Shown here piece by piece: positions 1-11,647 of a DNA stretch of 64,000 nt. Location: NCBI GenBank assembly GCA_018873245.2, contig JAEMBT020000003.1, positions 5,847,843 to 5,911,842 on the forward strand. The letters run 5' to 3'. This stretch comes from Archegozetes longisetosus. Lineage: Eukaryota; Arthropoda; Arachnida; Sarcoptiformes; Trhypochthoniidae. The translations under genes and the position numbers were made by a program. Position 1 is the stretch's first letter; the number at the start of each line of letters is the position of its first letter. The notes under the pieces were generated by a model, which saw only the letters and a program-made list of their open reading frames with translations, ran no database searches and was not told the origin of the DNA.

Positions 1-1510
1 GATATGAGCCCTCTTTCCATTCAGCAAAACATTCCAGCTCTTCAACTGTTTAATTGACAACAAAACCAATTGATAAAAAACCGATCAATCAAAACGTTAG
101 GCTGTTCGGAAAGTGTTTGCCGCACTCTAAGCTACAATAACTTTTTAATGAGTCATTGTAATTTGATACAGTTTTCAATGTAATAAAATATAACATTATG
201 AGCATTGTTTTGTAAGCTGTTGGCTCATTGTTATATTAAGAGTCTTAGAGGCTATCGATATGAGTACATCGATCAATTGAATATTGCCATTAACAATGCG
301 ACTTTGGACTACAATCAAAATCGAACTTTTAATGGCGTTAGCAAGCTTCCAGAGGTCTGGCAACAAGTCATCAATAAGAGCGCAAATTAATTATCAAGCT
401 TTTTACAGAATCATTTTATCTTATAAAGTTTAAGTCATTAAAACTTAAAGTGCGACAAACATTTTCCAAAGGACCTAATACAAAACTGATAAATCCATTA
501 GTTTGAGTCAGTTATTACCTCTACTTTCAGAACCATAAACATCGGCACATGCTTTGAATTTGAAGAGTAGATGCCTGTCATCGGTACACGAGTCTATTTC
601 AGAAATAGGGTCTCGACATTCACCTTGTCCCCGACTATAACTGAATGTGAAGGGGCCATGAAATGGACACGTCACAGATCGGGTGTCAACTGTAACAGAT
701 ATATTCCGTTTTTTTTAATGATTTTTAGTTTTAAAAATTAAGTTCAAAGTTATTTACGTCTGAATAATGAAAATAAAGGCGCGTCTCCATTGATCTCAGA
801 ACAGACACTATCGAGTGAGACTTTTCCCATATCGATTGGATGACAATAATATGCTATTAAACAGAATTCATTGATTTAATTACAATCGAAACTTCAGATT
901 GAAAGTGAACACAAACTTACTTTCTTTATATTGCAATAAGTTTTGGTGCCTCTCGTTAATTACTAGACATCGAACACACCTCTCATTTCTTGATAAAAAA
1001 GATTGATTTGATTGAGAAGATGATTAAATGGATGGAATAAATTAAGGAATAGAAATAGATACCTGTTTTCAATAAGAAATTTTTCGCCATTGCTTTCACG
1101 ACAGATCCCTTTCTCAGAAATATTTGAGTTGAGAATCCTGATGGAGTCCTGGACTCCCTTTTGGAACCAATTGCCAGCCCAATGGGCAGGAAATTGACAT
1201 TCTTTCGGATTAAATTCAATCTGTTAGTCACTTGATTAAAAATTAAAATTATATTCAATTCAATACCTGTCAAAATGGGTGTAATTGTCGCTAAAATTAA
1301 TATAAAACTAAAATACAAATTAAAAGTCCAGTCAAATGATACAAAATTTCTAGAAAATAGTCCACTTATTAGTTGAATGAAGTGACCAAAAGTCCATTTA
1401 ATTGGTTTAATAACATTCAAGTCGATTTGTGATGAGTTGCATATGAGATGAGACAAGTTAGAGCCAAACCAACACTTAATGGCATTCGATTTGAAGAATA
1501 ACTCATTCAT
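1..1510 (-). CDS. Secreted Cys-rich arthropod protein (DUF7042/7044-type), 5' part
   Basis: Exons in coding order are about 1510-1267, 1201-1063, 988-921, 689-519 and 45 to beyond the window start; joins keep frame (phases 1, 2, 1, 1). Exon 1 ends in a hydrophobic run (FILILATITPILT) that looks like a signal peptide. The next exons read ECQFPAHWAGNWFQKG, then ERCVRCLVINERHQNLLQYKE-like text, CPFHGPFTFSYSRGQGECR, SCTDDRHLLFKFKACADV and EELECFAEWKEGS. This Cys, Trp and Gly pattern is that of an arthropod extracellular family annotated in Pfam as DUF7042, DUF7043 and DUF7044 (from memory). Function is not established; secretion to the cell surface or matrix is inferred. The start is uncertain: the only in-frame ATG at the 5' end (1510) puts about 68 residues before the hydrophobic segment, so the true first exon may differ. 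The 473 bp intron 46-518 holds a mariner remnant. Confidence 0.72.
100..475 (+). mobile_element. Deleted Tc1/mariner-family DNA transposon
   Basis: The two ends form imperfect terminal inverted repeats of about 28-30 bp. The left end is GGCTGTTCGGAAAGTG, and the reverse complement of the right end is GGTCCTTTGGAAAATG; both continue into TGTTTG(C/T)CGCACT(C/T)TAAG. TA dinucleotides flank both ends (98-99 and 476-477), the mariner target duplication. Inside, 205-390 encodes a stretch ending NGVSKLPEVWQQVINKSAN, like the C-terminal end of mariner transposases. Only about 376 bp remain of an expected 1.3 kb, so most of the transposase is gone and the copy is non-autonomous. It sits in an intron of the minus-strand secreted-protein gene. 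Confidence 0.8.
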
Positions 1511-3805
1511 TATTACAATTATTTGTAAAATTAGTGACCAATGCGAACAATGGGGACTTAAAATAGAGTTAATTATTATTAATAAATATTAATTAATAGA
1601 TCATTGATTGCCATAACATGTCGTCCGAGACTGAATTGACGTAACATTAAATCATATGATAATCGATGCCAACAATACATACAATTGAATGCAATTCATT
1701 AAATCAATTGATTGATTGCGAACACATTTAAAACTAATAAACACTATTAGAATGCATAATAAGTTAATAAATAAAAATATATTCAAATGATTTAGTGATT
1801 GAATTGATTGAATAGAAAGTAAATGACATGAAGTGATAATTGGATTGTTTAGTACATTGTAAGGTTTGCAATATTCTCGTCAATACACAAATAGTACTGT
1901 TTTATATAATACACATTAGACTTACACCCAATATGGTTGACATATAATTATAGTGGAGTAAAACCAAACGATTGGATGCAATCCTAATACTTCCCCTTTT
2001 GCCCCCTTCACAATATCAATACATACTGTGCTGAGAACTTGTTCATTATGTCATTTATTGCAATATATGCCAAACCCCTCCAGTCTTATACACGAAATAG
2101 CCAACATTTGAGGGGAGTTTATATATATTACACTTATCAGAACCGATAATAGCCCTTTAAATTTCATTCATTAGGAATAAGTCACGTATTCCAACGCATA
2201 ATTAGAAACCAAATACTATTCATTTCCGTTTGGGAATCGAAATTAATTTTGCATAACTTACGTATGATTTTTAAATGGGCACAATTATAGGACAGACACA
2301 AATAGTTTGCAGAATGAGCATTGAAATGACATGAAATATGAAAATGAGTCATTTCTTTCACTTGAGTGGAGATGTGCAAAAGTTTATGCAATTTTTCATA
2401 TCAGTAGAAACTGGCTTAGCTTGGATTAAGCCACTCATGAAAGGCTTTGAAAGTTGAAGAGATAAATAAACTTGTGATTTGATTATATGTAGGCTGAGAA
2501 AAAATTAACAATTTTTATGATAAAATAGTTTCCGGAATTGAAACTTTTGTGCTATCAATAAGTTATTCGTGCTTTAAAGGTAGGGCTAGTCCTCCCATCA
2601 GAACTGATATGATATATGAAACCTCCAGTCATATCGACTTTCTGCCTGGGAATGTTGCATCAAATTTGCATCAAATATTTGCGGTTCTCAGTAATTACAA
2701 TGTGTTGACTCAGTTTCTTAGAAATGCTTAAACCCAATTTTATAACACAATTCTACATAATTTCAAACTCTGATGATTGCATTAATACAAATAACCAGAA
2801 TCTATGGTTTTTATCGCATAGAAAGTGATTCGGCGCAGAGTATTAAGTGTCGATTCATTTTATATTTGATGAGATAATCAGAATAATTATAATACTAACC
2901 ATTAACAAAATGGTTCATAAGTCAACGAACAATATAGAATCATATATTCATTTGATATTTATGTCACACAACTTATGAGGCTTTAATCGTTAACTGAAGA
3001 AAAATTAAAATAATTTTTCTAATGGTTTACCTAAATTTTGTGCAATCAACTGATTTATTAATATACAAAATAGCTCAGAAATACATTCAATTTGACTTGA
3101 CTTTCAAAGAGGCTTAAATTAAAAGTTGTGTCTATTGATTCACGTAACTCTCAATTATTTTATGCGTGAAAACAACCAATTAATTTAAGATCTTAAAGGC
3201 TCAAAAGTTTAAGAAGCTGAAAGTTTATAAGCTATTGACTTACTGTTGGAAAAACTTTGATGGTTTGATTTGCCAGGTCCGAGACTTGAACCAAAGTTTC
3301 AACAAGTTTTGCGTACACAATAAAGTTTGATGACATTATTGCCATCTATTCAGACAATTCATAATACGAATAAAACTTTCAATTACGATCAAATCATACT
3401 AACAAGATTCCAAACAAATTGTCAATAAAAACTTGAAAGACCTATAAGAATACAATTAAATTAATACCGATAAAATGTTAGGCTTTTAAACGGTTATTGG
3501 TAACTAATTGATTACTAATAACTCATTGAATTTAAGATTAATTGAAATATGAATTATATGTAAATAGAGTCGTAGCTTTTGTTTGTCCTAAATGGGAGTC
3601 TATTAAAAATATTTAGAGATAAGAGTTTAATGAAATTGTTATCTCTTTTAGTGAATGGTTTTTTCGTTTAATTTATTTGTTTCAATTGTAGAGAATCCAT
3701 TGGAATAAATCGGTTTGAATCTTGCAAAGGATCGAAAGTTGATTGGTCTAGTTTTTGGTAGTAATCAAAAACAAGAGTTGACATAATAGTAAATTGAATG
3801 AAATA
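1511..3805. other. Intergenic, no supported gene
   Basis: This AT-rich tract lies between two divergent genes. Open frames at 2182-2391 (-) and 2549-2731 (+) are short, lack recognisable motifs and have no convincing exon partners. It presumably contains the promoters of the DUF704x-type gene and of V-ATPase subunit e, but I see no clear core-promoter motif. Confidence 0.5.
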
Positions 3806-4283
3806 ATGGTATCATTAGTTGGCCCGCTTGTCATAACTGGCTTTTGGCTCGTGGTCGGAGCTGTTCTGCCATTTGTTGTACCCAAAGGACCGAATAGAGG
3901 GTACTTTTACTCAATTTCATTAGATTCTGATTGAATGATTTTAGCCAAATAGTAACTAAAATAAGTTTGACTTCGATATTATCTCAATTAAACGATTAGT
4001 CAATTATTTTACAGTTTAGTTAAATGAACACATTTTGATGTCTATTTATTTAATTTTAGGATAATTCAGACGATTTTAGTCACAACTTCGGTCTCGTGTT
4101 ATGTTCTGTAAGTGTTGATAAAATTGGTTGATTAGTAATTTTATAACGAAGTAATAATAATTAACTTGTATTATATATTTATAAAATAGGTGGTTATGCA
4201 CATATATTGCTCAACTGAACCCACTTTATGGTCCACAACTGAATAATGTGACGCTCAGTCTAATGTTTAAAGACAAATTCTAA
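3806..4283 (+). CDS. ATP6V0E: V-type proton ATPase subunit e
   Basis: Three exons, 3806-3900, 4060-4107 and 4190-4283, give 78 residues in frame, close to the usual ~80. This is the small hydrophobic subunit e of the membrane V0 sector of the vacuolar proton pump. The protein has two membrane segments: residues 4-25 (GPLVITGFWLVVGAVLPFVV) and about 33-53 (QTILVTTSVSCYVLWLCTYI). The family signature PKGPNRG joins them, and AQLNPLYGPQL follows. The intron after PKGPNRG splits a Gly codon. The C-terminal tail carries an N-x-T sequon (NVT), as many subunit e proteins do. Flanking genes are unrelated. Confidence 0.93.
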
Positions 4284-6387
4284 CGCTTATTGTGATCGCA
4301 TTCAATACTATTCATATGCCTTGACTTTGTTGCCTTAATCATGAAAAGACCAAATAATCTAGAAATTTGTAAATTAGATGAATAATTAACATAGCTATTA
4401 AGTATGTTATTATATTATTAGGTGTTTCTTAATTACTATAAACTCGTTTTTAGGGCTTGTATTATATGCTGAGATTTATTAACTTTAAATACATTCCAAA
4501 TTATTTATTCAAGTTATCAATATTTGTAATTCTATAATATTTTTAAAAAGAAATTATATTAAACATGAGATTTGTTTAAACAATTCATTTATTGTTTTGA
4601 TTTTTAGGAAAAGTTTAAAATATTTGATTTGTACACTTTCTGACAATTACTTCAGTCAAATCTGAATAAGCTATTAACTGAAGTTTGATTCTATGTCTTC
4701 ATGTAATCCTTTACTATATAATTCACAGTACTCTACAATATAATTTTTTGAGTGAAAAAATATGTATTCATCAAATCATAGAAACCAAGATCTTTTGCTA
4801 AAACTCAACTCAATTCGATCCGTTCAGCTATAGATTTGTAAAATGCGTTATAAAGTGAATGCACAAAACAATCTGCTAATACCTCAAATTTGAAGTTCAA
4901 TTAATAAGAGATTTAGAAAAGCTTTAGATATTCGAAAATCAAGGTGAATCAAATGCTCAGATATTTTTTAGCTCAACTGTAAGTTTGCAGACACAAGTCT
5001 AATAGAAACTTTTGATTGAAAAAAGTTCAAAAGACTGAAAATATTGAGATCAATTCATCAAATATTGATTAAATTTATTTGATAAATTGATCTCAACATT
5101 TGTTTATCACAATCTATTCGAAATAAAACTAATTCACTATTGCTTATAATCTCGAATATTGATGAATTGAGAAATACCGATTCGTAATATCTATGAACTG
5201 AATCAACTCATGTTTCAATCTATCATTGAATCTATGAGTTTTTGAGAAAGTAATTTTCATTAGAAATGATAGAAACAAGACTGTAAAGAAAAATAAAAGT
5301 GTATCTTAAATTGTTGTGTATAAGCAAAACGGAAAATACTTTTCCGAAACATGTTTCAATTTGATTTGACTAAACATCTAAATATTGCAAATATTGATCA
5401 GTAAACTAAAACTATGACTGAATGTTGGTCATCAGCTTTTAAATGTTGATAAGAGTTATAAAAAAAAGTCAAAAGCTATTAAAGTCAAACTGAAGGTCTG
5501 GATCAGCTATGGATTCTGAAACATAATCCGATTTTGAATGAAAAATTGATCAATTGAAATAACTAGATCTAAGATGTTTTTGCATCAAGAATTAAAATTG
5601 AAAGTAAGGTTTGTTTTATTTCAAGCTTAAACTACTCAACTGTAGCTTTAGATGCGATCCATGAAAATTGAGAATTAAAGCAGTATAAGGATTCTTGAAA
5701 AAATCTTTAAGATAAAAGTTAAGGCAGAAGAATAGTTACGTAGCTTAGATGACCTGAATAAGTTGTTATTCGCAAGTCATAGATCCAATAGAATATTTGT
5801 GAGTTTTGTGTACAAAGAATTGATGGTATAGTAAGCATACCTTCCTCTTATTGGCTTAGATTGAGTTATACTTTTTTATGTCTCAATCAATAAATCGGTG
5901 CAATTATTCTAAAAGAATATTATTGGAATAATATACAGGCAGAAATATAACAAAATGAGACCTTGACTTCTTAATGTTATTGGCGTCATAGCAACTCGTA
6001 ATTGCATCTAAAACACTATTAATATGTTTTGAATTCATTTCAATATTTTCACTGATAAATCCAACAGATATTGCTTTATATCTATGTAACCGAATCTCTA
6101 TCACATCTTTTATGCTTTAATGTTGTCCACTACTGTTTATGTTTGTCTGAAGTGAATATCGCTATATTTGTAACTATGGTTGTGATAAGAGATTAGAAAA
6201 ATTTAAATAATTATCAGTTGTATATATCTGTAAGAACTTGTTTCTTGTTCACATCAAAGCAAAATTTATTTAACCATTGTGATAACTCATACTTATCTGT
6301 GATTCTTATACTTTACCTTGTATAAACTACTAGAGTATTAATCGATTATTCCTTCAAATAAGTTTACTGTAACTGATAAAAAGTTTT
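4284..6387. other. Intergenic, no supported gene
   Basis: About 2.1 kb of AT-rich DNA between the V-ATPase subunit e stop and the KIF17 start, both plus strand. No exon-like stretch or repeat array stood out. The 5904-6104 minus open frame has no recognisable motif. It probably includes the subunit e 3' UTR and the KIF17 promoter. Confidence 0.5.
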
Positions 6388-9300
6388 ATGGCTTCTGAAG
6401 CAGTTAAAGTGATAGTCCGATGCCGTCCTTTGAATCGAAGAGAAAAAGATTTGAACTGCAAAGTAAAGTTAAAAATCGATAAAGAAAGTGAAAAATAGTA
6501 AAAATTTCATTGTTCACAGGTAATATTAGAGATCGATCAGTCATGTGGTCAGTGTTCAATAACTAATCCTCACGACACGACTGCACCACCAAAAACATTT
6601 TCATACGATGGCGCGTATTTCACGAACTCAACTACTGAACAAATTTACAATGAAATAGCTTTTCCTTTAGTTGAGGTCTTTTATTTACTATTGATTTTCT
6701 ATTTTCTAAATCTTTAAGTTTCGATTTGTATTGACTCAAACAGAGTGTAACAGAAGGATATAATGGAACTGTATTTGCTTACGGGCAAACTGGATGTGGA
6801 AAGTCATTCACAATGCAAGGAGTCGCTTCTCCAGCTTCGCAAAGAGGAATAATTCCGAGGTATTTAAAGAAGATATGATTTTGTTTCCACGTTTATGGTC
6901 TATGCTATGATTAAAAAGAAGATTTTTGTAATGAAATGACTATATTTGATTATGAATACAAGAGTAGAAATAATCAAATTGAGTAAATCATAATGATTGC
7001 TGTCGAGCTGAAACGCAAATGAGCTAACGTTTATATCGCATAAAATAATATCATTTATAAGGTTGGAATCACTCAAGCTTTTAGAGAGAATGACAGATTT
7101 ATTTTTCATACTAACTATAAAAGTTAATCGATTTTATCATTGACTTATACAAAAGAACAGCTACTATGGAGTTGGACTTAGAAGTAGAATAATATATATA
7201 AAGAATAATTTGGTCATAATTCAAAACCTGATGCAATATATTAGAAGAATGGTTTTATTTTCAACTGAATCTTCCAGTTCTATCAATAACAGTTCAGATA
7301 AGAATTGCGAAAGCTTTTCACCTCTTCATCCAAACATCCAATAATCAATGAAACAAGTTAAATTCATATTTCAGCTCATTATCATTAATAGCTTTCAATT
7401 GATTCAAATGAAAGATATAAAAACAAATGGTTTATAGCAGTTGAATCTATTTAAAAATGATTTTTTGATAATTGTGAAAGTGTTAGAAATGAAACGTAGT
7501 AATATCTGATTGATTTATTGAGTCAGTATGTTTATGCCAAGTTAAAGTGTCAACTCCTACCTAGAATTTCATTTTCTAATTGCTTTTAGCTCTTCATTAA
7601 GCAAAAATACGTTTCACTTTTCACATTTATTCGACACTTCAGATAAGACTAGAGGAATAGTTAGATTGAAATAGCATAAACGAGAATTCAGCTTAATTTA
7701 TCTATTCAATTATGTTGTTAGTCAACAGTTCAAACATTCATTAGACAAAATAAACCCAATTTGTCGTTCAAGTTTATAATAAAATAGATGCTCAAACTTT
7801 CATATTCCATATGGATTTAACAATCATTCAAACTTCTTAAATTCAAATTACGAAACCAGAAGACATTTGCCTAAATGTTGATTATAAATAGAAATGCATT
7901 CAAATAATTTGATGTATTGTATTCTTTTTAAATATCGATTGCAATAATTACACAACGACTTAGTCGTTATGAAAAATGTGACCTATTCAGCTCAAACCTA
8001 TTCATTATGTTTAACAAAAACGCTTTAGGTTACTTTATTAAAGCAGAAATTTACTTTTCTAATAAATTCTTTCAACTTTTCAATAAACACTAATTTTATT
8101 TGAGTCAAAACAATTTTCATTAAAATGTTTTGATTGTTTAAAATGAACAATATTCTTATTTGACGAATTTCAGAGCATTTGAACACATATTTGAAGCAAT
8201 AGCAACAGCAGAGAACACCAAATTTTTAGTTCACGCATCATACTTAGAAATATACAACGAGGAGATTCGGGATCTACTAGGAAAAGACACAAAGAAGAAG
8301 CTAGAACTAAAAGAACACAATGACACGGGAGTGTATGTGGCCAACTTGTCAATGCACGCGGTGCATGATGTGAAGAGTTGCGAGCAAATAATGGAACAAG
8401 GCTGGAAGAATCGGTCAGTCGGCGCCACACTCATGAATGCAGATTCTTCTCGGAGTCACTCAATATTCACTATCTATTTGGAAAGAATGAAAACTCAATC
8501 GTGCGATGAGAATAATATCCGAAAAGGAAAACTAAATTTGGTTGACTTGGCCGGAAGTGAAAGACAGGCGAAGACAGGGGCGACAGGAGATCGTCTTAAG
8601 GAGGCAACAAAAATAAATCTGTCGCTGTCAGCTCTGGGCAATGTGATATCAGCATTGGTTGATGGCAAGTCTAAACACATTCCCTATAGAGACTCTAAAT
8701 TGACTCGATTGCTTCAAGATAGCCTTGGTGGTAATACTAAGACTTTGATGGTAGCTTGTCTCTCACCTGCAGATAATAATTATGATGAAACACTTAGCAC
8801 ATTAAGATATGCAAATCGTGCCAAAAATATCAAAAATAAACCGAAAATTAATGAAGACCCCAAAGATGCTTTGCTTAGGGAATATCAGGAAGAAATTATG
8901 AGACTTAAAGGTCTCATTACTGGTCAAGATATTCCCAACAATAGTAAGTCTTCTTATACATCACTAGTATTGACTTGATTTCCTCTTCATTCGCACATAC
9001 TTTGTTTGAAAAATGCAATCAGTTTGTAAATATTTTTGAAGTTTAGTGTGATGTGAAAAGTTTGTTATACATAATATTTTCACTTTATTTGATGAAATAG
9101 TTGTAAATACAATGAATGACGATGCTATGATCGAGAAAATAAAACAAGAGTATGATCTGAAGATGCAAGATCTTGTAGCTAAGTACAAAGAAGAAAAGGA
9201 AAGCAATGCTAAATTGAAAGAAGATATGAGTAAATTGAAGTCTTCATACGAAGAAAAGCTGACAATTCATTCGGATAGTCAGAAACGACCTGGTAATGAA

Positions 9301-10696
9301 CTTGAGTCTGGAGAGGGTTCACCAGATCATAAGATACATAATGGCGATATCACTCAAATGCAAGCAGAAGCTATCGAAAGATTACAAGCGCTTCAGGGAC
9401 AAATGGTTGGAGGAGAAAAAGCAAATGACACCGAATTAAAAGAAAAGAGAGCCAAACGCAAGAAAATCGCTGAAAGGAAAATAAACGCCATTTCCGAAGC
9501 GCTCTCCAAATTAGATGATGACGATAGACTTCTCTTGAAAGCTTACGGAGATATGACTGAAGATTTGAGGGCTAGAACCATATTGTTAAAGAAAGCTAAG
9601 AAGAAAATTCAGTCCTTAGAACAAGAGGTCAATGATCTCCAAAGTGAATTTGAATCTGATCGCACAGGTTTGTCATTTCGATGCATTTTCGTCTTAACTA
9701 AATCAAAACTATTGAAAATATATCTCGCTTTAAACATTAGATTACTTGGAAACAATTCGGAAACAAGATGGACAAATCAAATTACTTTCGCAAATATTAG
9801 AAAAAGTTCAGCCCTGTCTCAGAAGGGATTGTAATTACGCAAACATTGACCGAATTAAGATGGAAAGTGTTTGGGACGAGGATTTGCAGAAATGGCGATT
9901 ACCGGATCTAGTGGTTTCCCGAACTAAGTTGCCCCCTCCTCCAGGAGGTATGCATCCAGGAGGTCGAGAAGTGGCGCCTTCAAATTTCTATCGACCAAAC
10001 TCATCAACTAATGGCATAAATAGCGAACCAATAGAGGAAAATGAAACATCGTCGTCGTCGAGCTCACCAGAAGATCGATTGTTCCAGAAGCTAGAGAAAG
10101 CAGCTCAAGAAGATATAGTAGCAAATTATTTCAGGCCAAAGAGAAGGGACCAGTTGTTGAACAACGTGCACAAAGTGAAGTTAAGTGAGTAGATGGAAGT
10201 GTGGATTTTTATGTAAATATGACTTCTATAGATTTTCCAGTAAGCGAAACTTTACGTCACTTTGACCCTAATGGCAAAGTATTCAATGGCACCATCTCCA
10301 AAATTTCCAACAATCTCACCTCTTTCAAGAATATAATCAACGAAAAGGCAGTAAATGTAGACAACTCTGCTCGTCACTACAACAGCAAATCAGTGCCTTC
10401 GACGGGATATAATAAAACAAACGGTTCAATTCCAAGTGTGAACAGTGGCGGGTCCTTAAGTGCAGGAGAAAGTCCTCGTAAACTTTGTCCACTAAAGCTA
10501 GAAGCAATTGGGAAGGGAGGTAAGTGAAAAATAGTTGAAAGATTAAGTTATTGGTTTGTTTGGCATCGTTTTACGATAATCTGTAATGACTATTTGATAG
10601 GAACTAATCTGTAATAACTGTTTGATAGGAACGTCCCCTGGAAATAGACTGTCAATAAACGTATCGCCAAATATGCTTAATTTCAGAAATTCCTAA
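6388..10696 (+). CDS. KIF17: Kinesin-2 motor, homodimeric type (KIF17/OSM-3)
   Basis: Eight exons give 827 residues in frame: 6388-6462, 6520-6675, 6744-6859, 8174-8943, 9101-9667, 9741-10184, 10232-10519 and 10629-10696. It is a plus-end microtubule motor of the kinesin-2 class; family members drive intraflagellar transport in cilia. The start [19 protein letters not shown] matches vertebrate KIF17 closely. The motor domain (about 1-335) has P-loop GQTGCGKS (91-98), switch I NADSSRSH and switch II DLAGSE, then [13 protein letters not shown] and the neck. Coiled coil follows (about 340-600), then the KIF17-type tail: [33 protein letters not shown] and a short C-terminal segment. P-loop position 4 is Cys, usually Ser. 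Intron 3 is unusually long (1,314 bp). The last intron ends in a duplicated acceptor (see findings). Confidence 0.93.
6860..8173 (+). other. Long intron 3 of KIF17
   Basis: A 1.3 kb intron interrupts the motor domain between IIPR and AFEH; the other introns of this gene are 47-157 bp. It holds AT-rich sequence only. The minus-strand open frame at 6900-7109 shows no recognisable motif, and I see no transposon ends. Confidence 0.6.
10577..10632 (+). repeat. 28-bp tandem duplication over a splice acceptor
   Basis: Two adjacent 28-bp copies differ at two positions. Each ends with the acceptor context TTTGATAG followed by GAAC. The second copy's acceptor fits the final KIF17 exon at 10629; the first copy offers a competing site at 10601. 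Confidence 0.85.
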
Positions 10697-11647
10697 TACT
10701 TTAATCTATTTGCACAACTGTTTTATCTTAATTCTATTCTTCTCTATTATTATCCCTGAATTGTTACTTCTGCTGATTGTAAATATTCTTAAACATCTCT
10801 AATACGTTAGCCATACTTCAAATGTTAAGTTTGTAATATCAAACTTTTATCTATTTGTTTCCATTTCTAATCATTACTTCAAAATACATTTTTATTATAT
10901 CAAAGTTTCAAATATTCAAATAAATTTTATTATATCATTCATTCATAAATCAGTTTATTGTTGTTAATTCATTCGACCACTTCGAGAGACAACTTGAGAG
11001 CCAGATACCGAAATGTTAAAAAGTTTAGAAAGAGAGTTGAAAATAAGTATTAAAAATTGAAAATAAGTTTGTAAAGTAGTAGAGAGAAGTTTAGTCAATA
11101 AGTAGAATGTAAAAATAAAGAAAAATTCATAGTTAGTTAATAATAAAATGAAATATTTCAGCTATATTTACACATCAGAGGGACAGGGTTGTGAAGTGTA
11201 TTCCAGTTTATTAATAGATTATTTCCCGAAGCGATATAGAGTTGAGTTGAACTGCGATTGCCTCTCAAGTGGGAATGAATGCCATTACACTCATGGCTTC
11301 GACAGATGGGCCAATGGCTCACTGCTCAAATCAATGCATAGAGTCTACGTACAAAATGCAGTGATTGTTATTCTGCATATATTGGCCTGAAAATGACTAA
11401 CAGTACAAATATGGTCTTAACTACTATTTAACTAATTCTGTTGTGATTATTGTTGGTTTGATTTTTACTGCTATTACTTATTGTTTGATGTCAATGTGGA
11501 TTGGATTTGGTGTCAATTAAAAGAGATATAAGGAAGAGATATAAGGAAGAGCTATAACGAAGAGCTATAACAAACAACAACAGTTATAACCAAGACTTAA
11601 ACAATGTTAAAAACAACAAATTGTAGCCATCTATAGATGATTGTATT
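10697..11647. other. KIF17-TIKI spacer
   Basis: The KIF17 3' UTR is likely at the left end. A plus-strand open frame at 11148-11390 (80 codons) contains several Cys and a YTHGFDRW stretch but matches no family I know, and no splice partner was found. Around 11525-11570 a short direct repeat (GAGCTATAAC-like) occurs. Nothing else is supported. Confidence 0.4.

Noticed and set aside
1267-1510. Continuous 175-codon minus-strand protein at 983-1510
   Set aside because: The open frame reads through introns. The other frame gives the conserved ECQFPAHWAGNWFQKG block with good splice sites, so only the first part was kept as exon 1.
8170-8680. Minus-strand open frames over the KIF17 motor
   Set aside because: They are shadows of the conserved motor exon on the plus strand.
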